Shown here: piece after piece, positions 34,558 through 42,791 of the stretch
How positions within the stretch are numbered: the first letter of the stretch is position 1
Layout of the letters: each line of letters starts with the position of its first letter
Assembly: GCA_902535625.1 (NCBI GenBank)
Contig: CACAUA010000001.1
Location: forward strand, 66,517 to 130,516
DNA: 64,000 nucleotides
Source: an uncultured Pelagibacteraceae bacterium
Lineage (GTDB): Bacteria > Pseudomonadota > Alphaproteobacteria > Pelagibacterales > Pelagibacteraceae
Direction: 5' to 3'
The notes under the pieces: model-generated
Databases searched by the model: none
Seen by the model: the letters and a program-made list of their open reading frames with translations, nothing else
What the model was told of the DNA's origin: nothing
Translations under genes and position numbers: made by a program

Positions 34558-37096
34558 TTTCTAACAAGATATTCATTAATTTATTCTTAACAAAAATTAC
34601 CTTTTTAATCTTTGTATTTATTAAAAATTTTTCGACACTTTTATTATTTTTAACACTTTCTAATAAGTTTTTCTCAGTGATATCTTTATTCATTTTTAAT
34701 ATAACTCTTTTTTTTCCATTTATTTGAATCACATAGTTAATTTCGTTCGTTTCCAATAGATCTTTATCTACTTTTGGCCAATTAATATTTTCTTGATATC
34801 CTATTTCACTTAAACACTCATTTGTAAAATGTGGTATAATTGGAGAAAAGCATATTAAAATTTTATTATAATTTGCTTTTAAATTTTTTAAATTTTTATT
34901 TTTTTTCAAAAAGTTTACTAAAAAATTATATGTCTCATACATATTTGCTACAATTACATTATAATTAAATTTCTCAAGATTGTTGGTAATCTTAAATACT
35001 AATTCGTTAGTAAATTGTTCCAATTGATCGTTAAAAATATCTTCACGTTCTTTTGAAATTTTATTTTTCATTTCATTATGTAATAACCATAATTTTTGCA
35101 CAAACTTATAAGATGAAACCATACCCTGTTCTGACCATTGAACATCTTTTTCTGGTGGACTATCAGATAAAATAAATAACCTAACTGAATCTGCTCCATA
35201 GTTTTTTATTATAAATTCTGGATCAATCACATTTTTTTTTGATTTCGACATTGATTCTGATGGTCCTACTTTAATAATCTCTTTTGGATTACTTTTTTTT
35301 ACGAATTTATTACCAATCTTTTCGACTTCTCCAGGACTCAACCAATTATTATGCTTATCTTTATATGTTTCATGACAAACCATTCCTTGAGTAAACAGGC
35401 TTTGGAACGGTTCTTTTATGTTAAAATTATCATTTTTGTAGTCGATAGCTCTCATAAAAAATCTTGAATATAATAGATGTAAAATTGCATGCTCAACTCC
35501 ACCAATATATTGGTCTACTGGCATCCAATAATCAATTTCTTCTTTATTAAAACCGTAATTCGTTTCCTTGGGAGAACAAAATCTTAAATAATACCAAGAT
35601 GAACAAACAAACGTATCCAAGGTATCTGTTTCTCTTATAAATTTTTTCCCATCTATTTCTATTTCTTTCCAATCTTTTTGTTTATCCAATGGATTTCCTT
35701 TTACATTTAAATCAATATTTTCAGGAAGTCTGACTGGTAGCATAGACTTAGGTACAGGGTGAGGTTTACCATTTTCATCATAAATTACTGGAATTGGACA
35801 ACCCCAATATCTTTGTCTTGAAACTCCCCAATCTTTCAATCTGTAATTAATCTTTTTATTACCTAAATTTTTTTCTTCTAATACTTCAATAGCTTTTAAA
35901 ACTGATTTTTCTGGTACCTTATATCCATTTAAAAAATTAGAATTTATAATTAATCCTGGACCTGAATAAGCCTCGTCTTTTACTACAAAACTATCTTTTT
36001 CATTAGGGGGTTTGACCACAGTTTTTATTTCCAAATTATATTTTTTGGCAAAATCGAAATCTCTTTGATCATGTGCGGGACATCCAAATACAGCTCCAAA
36101 TCCATAGTCCATTAAAACAAAATTAGCAAAATAAACTGGTACTTTTTGATTAGGATTTAAAGGATTAATAGCAACTAAATTTGTTTTGAAGCCAATTTTT
36201 TCTCCAACAGCAATAGCTTCTTCAGTTGTTCCAGTTTTTGAACACTCCTCTTTAAATTTGTTAAATTCATTATCATTCTCATAATATTTTGAAATTTCGT
36301 GATCAACAGAAAGTGCTAAAAAAGAGAAACCAAAAAGAGTATCAGGTCTTGTAGTAAAACATTTTATATTTTTTACTGGTAAGTTTCCTTCAACCTTAAA
36401 GTCAATTTCACAACCGAAAGATTTACCAATCCAGTTTTTTTGCATTATTTTTACTTTATTAGGCCAAGAATCTAATTCTTTTAAACCATCTAATAAATCC
36501 TGTGAAAACTTTGATATGTTAAAAAACCATTGATTAAGTTTCTTCCTTTCAACCAAAGCACCAGATCTCCAACCCCTGCCATCAATTACTTGTTCATTTG
36601 CCAAGACAGTTTCATCAATTGGATCCCAATTAACGTAATTCTCTTTTCTATATACTAATTTTTTTTCTAATAATTCTAAAAAGAAAATTTGTTGATGTTT
36701 ATAGTATTCTTCAGAACACGTAGATATTTCCCTGTCCCAATCAATTGAAAGACCTAATTTTTTTAATTGGGATTTCATTGTATCTATGTTTTTATTAGTC
36801 CAATTTTTGGGATCTAACTTATTTTCTCTAGCTGCATTTTCTGCAGGCATACCGAAAGCATCCCAACCCATTGGATGAAGAACATTAAATCCTTGAAGAT
36901 TTTTATATCTAGATAACACATCACCAATTGTATAATTTCTAACGTGTCCCATATGAATTTTTCCTGACGGATATGGAAACATTTCTAGGCAGTAAAATTT
37001 TTTTTTATTTTTATCTAATTTGGTTTGATATTTATTTTCTTTTTGCCAGAAATTTTGCCACTTATCTTCTACTTCTTTGAAATTGTATCTTTCCAC
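34547..37096 (-). CDS. leuS: Leucyl-tRNA synthetase
   Basis: LeuS is the class I synthetase charging tRNA-Leu, with an editing domain. In 849 residues: the HIGH-type motif '[16 protein letters not shown]' near 40-55, the CP1 editing domain with '[18 protein letters not shown]' and '[13 protein letters not shown]', '[18 protein letters not shown]', and the KMSKS motif '[14 protein letters not shown]' near 615. The C-terminal tRNA-binding domain ends '[16 protein letters not shown]'. It is full length and well conserved. Confidence 0.98.
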   Translation of the reverse strand: MERYNFKEVEDKWQNFWQKENKYQTKLDKNKKKFYCLEMFPYPSGKIHMGHVRNYTIGDVLSRYKNLQGFNVLHPMGWDAFGMPAENAARENKLDPKNWTNKNIDTMKSQLKKLGLSIDWDREISTCSEEYYKHQQIFFLELLEKKLVYRKENYVNWDPIDETVLANEQVIDGRGWRSGALVERKKLNQWFFNISKFSQDLLDGLKELDSWPNKVKIMQKNWIGKSFGCEIDFKVEGNLPVKNIKCFTTRPDTLFGFSFLALSVDHEISKYYENDNEFNKFKEECSKTGTTEEAIAVGEKIGFKTNLVAINPLNPNQKVPVYFANFVLMDYGFGAVFGCPAHDQRDFDFAKKYNLEIKTVVKPPNEKDSFVVKDEAYSGPGLIINSNFLNGYKVPEKSVLKAIEVLEEKNLGNKKINYRLKDWGVSRQRYWGCPIPVIYDENGKPHPVPKSMLPVRLPENIDLNVKGNPLDKQKDWKEIEIDGKKFIRETDTLDTFVCSSWYYLRFCSPKETNYGFNKEEIDYWMPVDQYIGGVEHAILHLLYSRFFMRAIDYKNDNFNIKEPFQSLFTQGMVCHETYKDKHNNWLSPGEVEKIGNKFVKKSNPKEIIKVGPSESMSKSKKNVIDPEFIIKNYGADSVRLFILSDSPPEKDVQWSEQGMVSSYKFVQKLWLLHNEMKNKISKEREDIFNDQLEQFTNELVFKITNNLEKFNYNVIVANMYETYNFLVNFLKKNKNLKNLKANYNKILICFSPIIPHFTNECLSEIGYQENINWPKVDKDLLETNEINYVIQINGKKRVILKMNKDITEKNLLESVKNNKSVEKFLINTKIKKVIFVKNKLMNILLENEI

Positions 37097-37113
37097 TATG
37101 TTAAATTTGACTA

Positions 37114-37668
37114 TTAATCATCTAATTGAGAATTTATATATTTTCTCTTTTTCTTAGACTGATTTGTTTTTTCATATATTGCTGCTTGTGAAAGAATTTT
37201 TTTTGATAATTGTTTAGACAATTCACCTGATCGATCTGATACTTCGCAATTATTTTGTATTGAGCATTTTTTGTAAAAAACTTTTATAGATAGTGCATCA
37301 GATCTAATTTCATTGCTCAAAAATCTTATTGAAATTTTTATAGACTCATCATCAGAACTACCATCGTTATACCAGTCTGTTACTATAATACCACCGCTAT
37401 AATTTGCTAATGCTAATGGCATAAAATCTAAAGTATCGAGCGAAGCTCTCCATAATTCATTTGAACTTGCAAAATCAAATTCACCAGTATTTTTTTTTCC
37501 ACCTATACTGCCTAGTCTGAAACCTCTGCCCTCTTCAATATTTTTCTTTACTCTGTCTTCTCCACGAGGTGGGATTTTTCTTGCATCTCCACCTTTTCCA
37601 CATGATGTAAAAATCAACAGACAAAAAATCAAAGGAACGAATATTTTACAAACCCTATTGTTGATCAT
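37114..37668 (-). CDS. DUF3576-domain lipoprotein
   Basis: The 184-residue protein has a lipoprotein signal ('[19 protein letters not shown]', Cys near residue 23). The central '[33 protein letters not shown]' is the hallmark of DUF3576, a family found beside leuS-lptE-holA in many alphaproteobacteria. Function is unknown; position suggests an envelope role related to LptE. The last 25 residues are highly basic. The gene starts 204 bases from the porin start, on the opposite strand. Confidence 0.88.
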   Translation of the reverse strand: MINNRVCKIFVPLIFCLLIFTSCGKGGDARKIPPRGEDRVKKNIEEGRGFRLGSIGGKKNTGEFDFASSNELWRASLDTLDFMPLALANYSGGIIVTDWYNDGSSDDESIKISIRFLSNEIRSDALSIKVFYKKCSIQNNCEVSDRSGELSKQLSKKILSQAAIYEKTNQSKKKRKYINSQLDD

Positions 37669-37759
37669 AATTATTAATTATTTAGTGAATTTATATATAT
37701 TATAAAATGCTTAAAAAACCGTTAGTTTTATTGAACTTTAATTGATGTAAATTTGCAAC

Positions 37760-37788
37760 AGTTTAATAATAATTTTTATTGTAAAACT
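37760..37788. repeat. Imperfect inverted repeat upstream of the porin promoter
   Basis: AGTTT..AAACT arms with an A/T-rich stem extension (one mismatch and one G-T type pair) form a hairpin of about 12 pairs in the 204-base gap. It could be a protein-binding site for porin control or a weak terminator; it has no clear T-run. The pairing was counted by eye. Confidence 0.3.
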
Positions 37789-37814
37789 AAAAATACACGA
37801 ATTTACTTACTTTT

Positions 37815-37864
37815 TTGATATTAGTGTCGGTGTTTAATATTAATATTAACATAATACGAAGGAG
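37815..37864 (+). promoter_or_regulatory. Porin promoter and strong ribosome-binding site
   Basis: TTGATA (37815-37820) and TATTAA (37838-37843) are 17 bases apart. AAGGAG at 37859-37864 lies 8 bases before the ATG. Such a full Shine-Dalgarno is rare among the genes of this window and fits a highly expressed outer-membrane protein. Confidence 0.5.
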
Positions 37865-37872
37865 TATTAAAT

Positions 37873-38811
37873 ATGAACAAACTAAAAAAAATAGGGTTAA
37901 CAGCTTTAGCTGGTTCCCTAGTTGCAGGTGCTGTAAATGCTGCTGAAATGTCAGTATCAGGATCTGCTGCGATAACATTATCAGGTGGTGATAATAAAGC
38001 TACTACAGGTAATGGTTTTACAATGGGTGATTCTCTTACGTTTTCTGCTTCAGGAGATGTAAATGATATTGGAATTACTTTAAGCTACGAGTTAGATGGT
38101 CAAGGTGCTGCTACAGACACTTTTGATGATCACTCAATCACTATGGACTTTGGTGATGCAGGTACTTTAGTATTTGCTGGTCACGGTGGTTCAAGTGCAA
38201 TGAGCGCAAGAGACGACATAATGCCAGCGGCATATGAGGAGCCATGGGATGTTGTAACTGGTGCAGATGCAGATATCATAAATGGTCACAGTGGTGAAAA
38301 CATGTTCACTTACTCATATGATCATGATTCTGGATTTAAATTTATTGCTGCATACCTAAACGCAAGTGATGCTCAATCAGACGTATCTTATTCAGATTTT
38401 GGTGTTGAGTATACAGGTGTAGATGGATTAAAACTTGTATATGCTGCTGGTGATGTTGAGTCAGTAACTGGTACTAAAACTGAAGAGAACACTTTGGCTG
38501 CAACTTATGCTATGGGTGCTATAACTGTTGGTGTACAAGTATCTGAGTCAGACAGTAACCAAGCGAATGCTGATACAGAGTCTGAAGGTGTTGGTATATC
38601 TTACCAAGTTAATGATGATTTATCTGTTTCTTATGGTGCTCATACTATTGAGTACAAAACAGGTTCAGATCAAGAATCAACTGCAATAGGTATCTCTTAC
38701 ACAATGGGATCAATGTCAATCAGTGGTTCAATGCACCAAGTTGACAATATTGCAAGCGCAGGTGCAAACGATAGAGACGCATATGAGTTTGGAGTATCAT
38801 TCTCATTCTAA
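37873..38811 (+). CDS. Outer-membrane porin (gram-negative porin family)
   Basis: The 312-residue beta-barrel protein has a signal peptide of about 23 residues (Met-Asn-Lys-Leu-Lys-Lys ... 'AGAVNAAEMSVSG') and then alternating Gly/Ser/Asp-rich amphipathic strands. 'GISYTMGSMSISGSMHQV' and the terminal 'YEFGVSFSF' end in aromatic Phe, the BAM recognition signal. The composition (Gly, Ala, Asp, Ser; few Lys) and higher GC differ from neighbouring genes, which fits strong expression rather than transfer. It is monocistronic with promoter, RBS and a clear terminator. Pore specificity is unknown. Confidence 0.88.
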   Translation: MNKLKKIGLTALAGSLVAGAVNAAEMSVSGSAAITLSGGDNKATTGNGFTMGDSLTFSASGDVNDIGITLSYELDGQGAATDTFDDHSITMDFGDAGTLVFAGHGGSSAMSARDDIMPAAYEEPWDVVTGADADIINGHSGENMFTYSYDHDSGFKFIAAYLNASDAQSDVSYSDFGVEYTGVDGLKLVYAAGDVESVTGTKTEENTLAATYAMGAITVGVQVSESDSNQANADTESEGVGISYQVNDDLSVSYGAHTIEYKTGSDQESTAIGISYTMGSMSISGSMHQVDNIASAGANDRDAYEFGVSFSF

Positions 38812-38832
38812 TAAATAATTTTTATTATTTAC

Positions 38833-38865
38833 AAAAAGGCCCCTTTTTTAAGGGGCCTTTTTTTT
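38833..38865 (+). terminator. Rho-independent terminator after the porin gene
   Basis: AAAAAGGCCCC (38833-38843) pairs with GGGGCCTTTTT (38852-38862) around an 8-base loop, followed by more T. The A-run on the left makes it usable in both directions, so it may also end the convergent ThiE-like gene, whose stop is at 38864. It is the clearest intrinsic terminator in the window. Confidence 0.92.
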
Positions 38866-39391
38866 ATTCAAAATAAGAAATTCCACTAATACCAAAGCAA
38901 TTAAGTAAATAAATCTTTCTTTCGTTAAATTTTGAAATACCACCTAACGCTACTACCTTCATGTGAGTTGAATTTTTAAGTTTATTAAAATTATGAATAC
39001 CAAGATAGTTTTTATTTTTCTTAAATACCGATGATATAAAAATAAAATTTACTTTTTGCGTTTCTTTTAATCGAATTTCTTTAATATTATGTGCAGATCC
39101 AAGTATTAAAAACTTAGATTTTAATTTGAAATTTAAATGTTTAAAGTCTTTATTGAATGAGGGTAAATATGCTCCATCTAGATCAAGATCTATGGCTTTT
39201 TTGAAGTTATTGGATAAATAAAATTTTATATTTTTTTTTGAACAATATCTTTTAATTTCAATTATCTCTTTTGCTCTTAATTTATCTTTATAATTTCTAT
39301 AAATTACACCTGTATTATTGCCTAATTTATCAATATTATTTTTTTTAAAAGAATCTATAAAATAGAACTTATTTGGAAATAAATTATGCAT
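38864..39391 (-). CDS. Thiamine-phosphate synthase / TenI-like TIM barrel, degenerate
   Basis: The 175-residue protein resembles the ThiE/TenI fold, with 'DLDGAYLP' near residue 70, 'FLILGSAHNIKEI' near 93 (ThiE: i-I-G-x-S-x-H/a-x-x-x-e), 'VNFIFISSVFKKNKNYLG' near 113, and 'KVVALGGISKFN' near 145 (a-i-G-G-I). The canonical G-P-v-f-x-T-x-T-K phosphate/pyrimidine loop is 'SSVFKKNKN' here. True TMP synthase activity is therefore uncertain; a TenI-like or altered role is possible. Its start codon is back-to-back with that of the PLP-binding protein gene. Confidence 0.7.
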   Translation of the reverse strand: MHNLFPNKFYFIDSFKKNNIDKLGNNTGVIYRNYKDKLRAKEIIEIKRYCSKKNIKFYLSNNFKKAIDLDLDGAYLPSFNKDFKHLNFKLKSKFLILGSAHNIKEIRLKETQKVNFIFISSVFKKNKNYLGIHNFNKLKNSTHMKVVALGGISKFNERKIYLLNCFGISGISYFE

Positions 39392-40048
39392 AATACTGTT
39401 CTAAACTTACTTAAAATTAGTAAAGAAGTTAAGAAAAAGTTTGAATCAAATATAAATTTGATTAAGTCTCCAGAAATAATTGCAGTATCTAAAACTTTTG
39501 GATTAGATCATATTCTTCCAAGCATACAACATGGGCATATACATTATGGAGAGAATAAAGTTCAGGAAGCCGTACAAAAATGGACAGAAATCAAAAAAGA
39601 AAATCCACATATAAAATTACACCTTATAGGACGTCTTCAAACGAATAAAGTAAAAATGGCTCTAAAATTATTTGATTATATCCATTCCTTAGACAGTAAG
39701 AAACTTGCTGACAGAATTTGTAAAATCCAACAAGAACTTAAAATAAATAAGAAATTGTTTATTCAGGTGAATATTGGAAATGAAAATCAAAAATCAGGAT
39801 TAAGAAAAGAAGAAGTACTAGATTTCCATGATTACTGTAAAAATATTGGTTTAGATATTATTGGACTAATGTGTATTCCTCCAATTAATCAAGATACCAG
39901 AAAATATTTTGAGGAACTAAATAATCTTAATAAAACTCTAAAGTTAAATGATTTAAGTATGGGTATGTCCTCTGATTTTTTGGAGGCAATAGAAAATAAT
40001 GCAACTTTTATAAGAATAGGTTCTAGTATATTTGGCCAAAGAGGTTAG
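39386..40048 (+). CDS. YggS-family pyridoxal-phosphate homeostasis protein
   Basis: The 220-residue PLP-binding protein (PLPBP/COG0325) keeps cellular pyridoxal phosphate and amino/keto acid pools balanced. Diagnostic elements are 'IIAVSKTFGLDHI' with the PLP-linking Lys near residue 36, 'HYGENKVQEAVQKW', 'LHLIGRLQTNKVKMAL', 'LFIQVNIGNENQKSG' and the C-terminal 'SMGMSSDFLEAIENNATFIRIGSSIFG'. Its start shares the palindrome ATGCAT with the divergent ThiE-like gene, so both proteins begin Met-His-Asn. The 3' end overlaps the L,D-transpeptidase gene by 4 bases. Confidence 0.95.
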   Translation: MHNTVLNLLKISKEVKKKFESNINLIKSPEIIAVSKTFGLDHILPSIQHGHIHYGENKVQEAVQKWTEIKKENPHIKLHLIGRLQTNKVKMALKLFDYIHSLDSKKLADRICKIQQELKINKKLFIQVNIGNENQKSGLRKEEVLDFHDYCKNIGLDIIGLMCIPPINQDTRKYFEELNNLNKTLKLNDLSMGMSSDFLEAIENNATFIRIGSSIFGQRG

Positions 40049-40539
40049 AGAATTTTTATTTTAGTATTTTTTTTAATTAATTTTAATAAAATTAATAAAT
40101 CCTTTTCTTTAAGTCCTATACATCCCGCTGTACTTTTGTAATTTTTTGTTAAATGAATAAAAATTGCACTTCCTCTTCCAAGTTTGGTTTTTTTCCAGTT
40201 ATATTTTATTGGGACTAAATAATTGTATTTATGATCGGATCTAAATAAGTTTTCACTTTTTATACCTGGAATTTTTCTTATTAATTTATTATACTTAACT
40301 TTTTCACTTATATCATCACACCAACCCATATTTTTTTTTATTTCTATAACTTTTAATTTTGTTGGTGGCTTAGTTTTTCTATCTTTTCTAAAATACAAGT
40401 TTTCTAAGAAGAATGTGCCTCTTGGAGTTTTTTTATCTCCTTCAATTTTTTTATTTGAAAATCCATTTTTTCCTACACAACACTTAAACTCAAAGTCATC
40501 AAATATTAGTGTATCTTTATTTTTTACAATAATTGTCAT
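40045..40539 (-). CDS. L,D-transpeptidase (YkuD-domain) family protein
   Basis: The product is about 164 residues from the ATG at 40539; a TTG at 40548 would add three. The YkuD catalytic motif is 'FIHLTKNYKSTAGCIGL' (His ... Ser-x-x-Gly-Cys) near residue 140, with the Cys nucleophile. 'KKTPRGTFFLENLYFR' near 38 is the K-x-T-P-x-G-x-F element. Conserved Arg after the Cys (GCVR) is replaced by Ile-Gly-Leu, as in one subgroup of these proteins. No signal peptide is evident, which is odd for an enzyme acting on peptidoglycan. Confidence 0.85.
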   Translation of the reverse strand: MTIIVKNKDTLIFDDFEFKCCVGKNGFSNKKIEGDKKTPRGTFFLENLYFRKDRKTKPPTKLKVIEIKKNMGWCDDISEKVKYNKLIRKIPGIKSENLFRSDHKYNYLVPIKYNWKKTKLGRGSAIFIHLTKNYKSTAGCIGLKEKDLLILLKLIKKNTKIKIL

Positions 40540-40550
40540 ATTGTACAAGT

Positions 40551-41111
40551 ATGACTATAAACCAATTTTTAATAATTCATAAATTGCCAACATTATTTAG
40601 TATATTAAATGAACTCAAAAGTAACCTAAATTTTAAAATAGAGTATTTGGATGATGAAGAAATCACTAATATATCAAAAAAAAATGTAGTTGTTATTTCT
40701 GGTGATAAAAAAAGCAACTTACAAAACCAGGTTAAAATTGAGGAATACCCAATTAATATTCAAAAATTAATAGAAAATATAAATATTCAATTTTTAAAGA
40801 ATAAATTTAACCAACAAAATAATGTGAAAGTGGGGAAGTATCATATTAATTTAAATTCAAGAATAATGAATTTAGAAAGTAAATCTCTTCAACTTACAGA
40901 AAAAGAGGTAAAGATTATAAGCTTTCTAAATGATTCAGACTCCCCCATATCTATAAATAAATTACAATCTGAGGTTTGGGGTTATAAATCTAAATTGGAA
41001 ACCCATACCGTTGAAACCCATGTTTATAGATTAAGAAAGAAAATTGAAAAAAAGTTTAAAGATAACTCATTTATAGTTAGTTTAAAAAATGGCTACAAAA
41101 TTAAAGATTAA
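40551..41111 (+). CDS. OmpR-type winged-helix DNA-binding protein with degenerate receiver-like N-terminus
   Basis: The product is 186 residues from the ATG at 40551. The C-terminal half is a Trans_reg_C winged helix: 'LNSRIMNLESKSLQLTEKEVKIISFL', 'VWGYKSKLETHTVETHVYRLRKKI' (recognition helix H-T-V-E-T-H-V-x-R-L-R-K-K) and a wing 'FIVSLKNGYKI'. The first 90 residues look like the end of a receiver fold ('VVVISGD...', then 'YPINIQKLIENI', like K-P-F-x-x-x-E-L-L-x-R-I) but have no clear phospho-acceptor Asp. It is probably a non-canonical regulator working without a kinase. Targets unknown. It overlaps the ArfA-like ORF. Confidence 0.85.
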   Translation: MTINQFLIIHKLPTLFSILNELKSNLNFKIEYLDDEEITNISKKNVVVISGDKKSNLQNQVKIEEYPINIQKLIENINIQFLKNKFNQQNNVKVGKYHINLNSRIMNLESKSLQLTEKEVKIISFLNDSDSPISINKLQSEVWGYKSKLETHTVETHVYRLRKKIEKKFKDNSFIVSLKNGYKIKD

Positions 41112-41217
41112 GAAAAATAGATTTGCAAAAGAGTTATTTTCTCAAAAGTACAAACAAAAGATTGTAAAACCAAAAAAAGGAAAAGGAAGTTTCACTAGAA
41201 AAAATACTAAAGTCTAG
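41089..41217 (+). CDS. arfA: Small ArfA-like ribosome-rescue protein (42 aa)
   Basis: A short frame starting inside the end of the regulator gene (ATG 41089) encodes 42 residues with 17 Lys/Arg. It contains 'ELFSQKYKQKI' then 'KKGKGSFTRK', matching the core of E. coli ArfA ('LF.Q.V..KKGKGSY.RK'). ArfA recruits RF2 to ribosomes stalled on mRNAs lacking a stop codon. The basic tail beyond the motif is very short here. It overlaps the regulator by 23 bases and the convergent kinase gene by 11. The match is by eye but the motif is distinctive. Confidence 0.72.
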   Translation: MATKLKIKKNRFAKELFSQKYKQKIVKPKKGKGSFTRKNTKV

Positions 41218-42136
41218 CTCCTATTTGTTGAATAATTTTTGATGACATTTCTTTCCCTTTGTTAAGACAATCTAAAGTATCCAATCCGTTTATGAAACCG
41301 TGCAAATAACCTGAAGCAAATAAATCTCCTGCTCCTGTAAGATCTTTAATATTTAAATTTTTTTCTACATCATTTTCTACAACCTGATCTCCATTTATTG
41401 ATATAGCCCCTTTATCTCCTCGAGTAATAATGATTAACTTTTTTAAACTTTTTGCAAAATCAATTACATCTTTGAAATTTTTGGCATCAATTAACGAAAT
41501 CATTTCTTGTTCGTTTGCAAAAGTTATGTCTAATTTGTTTTTTACCAGGTTTAAAAAATGTGGTTTATGTCTATCCACACAGAATTGGTCTGATAAGGAC
41601 ATTGCAACTCTATTTGCATTATTAATCGCTTTTTCAAATGCTTTTTTAGGCTCACCTTCATCCCATAGATAGCCCTCTAGAAATATCATTTCAGATTTTC
41701 TAATAATGTCTTTATCAACATCATTTTCATTAATTTTTCCTGCAGTACCCAAGAAAGTACACATTGTTCTTTCAGAGTCTGGTGTAACTAAAATTAAACA
41801 AGTTCCAGTGGGTAATTCCTCCTTTTTTTTTGAATATAAATATTCAACATTTTCGGTTTTTAGTCCTTCTTCGTATTTTGTTCCCAAATCATCATCGCTT
41901 ACTTTTCCGATAAAACCTACTTTGTTGCCTAATTGTGATAATCCAACTATAGAGTTAGCTACTGATCCACCAGAAATAGTTTTCTCTATTTTCAGGTTCG
42001 ATAACATTGATTTAAACTCTTTTTCATCAAATATAAGTTTCATAGTTCCTTTAGATAATTTATTTTGATTAATGAAGCTTTCGTCAACTTTACAAATTAC
42101 ATCTACAATTGCATTTCCAATTCCTAGAATTTTCAT
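41207..42136 (-). CDS. PfkB-family sugar/adenosine kinase
   Basis: The ATG at 42136 gives 309 residues with the usual start 'KILGIGNAIVDVICKVDE'; the open frame runs to 42244 but would overlap nth. PfkB features are 'SGGSVANSIVGLSQLGNKVGFIGKVSDDDLG' (G-G-S-x-A-N motif) and 'KDLTGAGDLFASGYLHG' with the catalytic Asp, plus 'ITRGDKGA'. The 'GNAIVDV' start and G-S-x-A-N resemble adenosine-kinase-type members, but ribokinase-like substrates cannot be excluded. It starts 1 base after the nth stop. Confidence 0.9.
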   Translation of the reverse strand: MKILGIGNAIVDVICKVDESFINQNKLSKGTMKLIFDEKEFKSMLSNLKIEKTISGGSVANSIVGLSQLGNKVGFIGKVSDDDLGTKYEEGLKTENVEYLYSKKKEELPTGTCLILVTPDSERTMCTFLGTAGKINENDVDKDIIRKSEMIFLEGYLWDEGEPKKAFEKAINNANRVAMSLSDQFCVDRHKPHFLNLVKNKLDITFANEQEMISLIDAKNFKDVIDFAKSLKKLIIITRGDKGAISINGDQVVENDVEKNLNIKDLTGAGDLFASGYLHGFINGLDTLDCLNKGKEMSSKIIQQIGARL

Positions 42137-42137
42137 T

Positions 42138-42791
42138 TTAAGCTTTCTTTGTTTTAATTGGTCTTTTTCTTTTAGGATAACAAGAAGTACAAATTTTACA
42201 AGAAATACCGTAACACTCTCTTGCTTTGCAATATTCCCTTCCATAATAAATTATTTGAAGATGGAGTTTATTCCAATTTTTTTTTGGAAATAAACGCTTT
42301 AAATCTTCTTCAGTTTGAACAACATTTTTTCCATTAGTTAAACCCCAACGTTGAGCAAGTCTATGTATATGAGTATCTATAGGAAATGCAGGATATCCAA
42401 AACCTTGAGACATAACTACACTTGCTGTCTTATGTCCTACTCCAGGTAGTTCCTCTAACTCCTCAAAAGTTTTCGGAACTTTACCATTATATTTTTCTAC
42501 TAAAGTTTTTGAAAGATTATAAACGCTCTTTGCTTTAATTCTAAAAATACCTATACTTCTTATCAGTTTTTCAATTTTTTTTCTCCCAAGCTTAACAAAA
42601 TGCTCAGGTTTATTGTATTTAGGATAAATATTTTTTGTAACATTATTAACATTTACATCTGTACATTGAGCTGAAAGTAGTACTGATATTAAAAGTGTAA
42701 ATATATTTCTATGTTTTAATGGTATAGGTGTAGTTGGATAAGTTTTATTGAGAATCTTTAAAACTATTTTGGCTCTCTGTACTTCATTCAT
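42138..42791 (-). CDS. nth: Endonuclease III (DNA glycosylase/AP lyase)
   Basis: Nth removes oxidised pyrimidines from DNA. The 217 residues contain 'FTLLISVLLSAQCTDVNVNNVT', the helix-hairpin-helix 'LEELPGVGHKTASVVMSQGFG' with catalytic Lys near residue 122, and 'FPIDTHIHRLAQRWG' with catalytic Asp near 140. The iron-sulfur loop near the C-terminus has five Cys with spacing 1, 6, 11, 14, 17, instead of the usual 1, 8, 11, 17. The first base overlaps the dapB stop, so the two genes are coupled. Confidence 0.96.
   Translation of the reverse strand: MNEVQRAKIVLKILNKTYPTTPIPLKHRNIFTLLISVLLSAQCTDVNVNNVTKNIYPKYNKPEHFVKLGRKKIEKLIRSIGIFRIKAKSVYNLSKTLVEKYNGKVPKTFEELEELPGVGHKTASVVMSQGFGYPAFPIDTHIHRLAQRWGLTNGKNVVQTEEDLKRLFPKKNWNKLHLQIIYYGREYCKARECYGISCKICTSCYPKRKRPIKTKKA

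Noticed and set aside
41207-42244. Longer start for the PfkB kinase at 42244
   Set aside because: The extra 36 residues are the out-of-frame reading of the end of nth; the ATG at 42136 fits the family.
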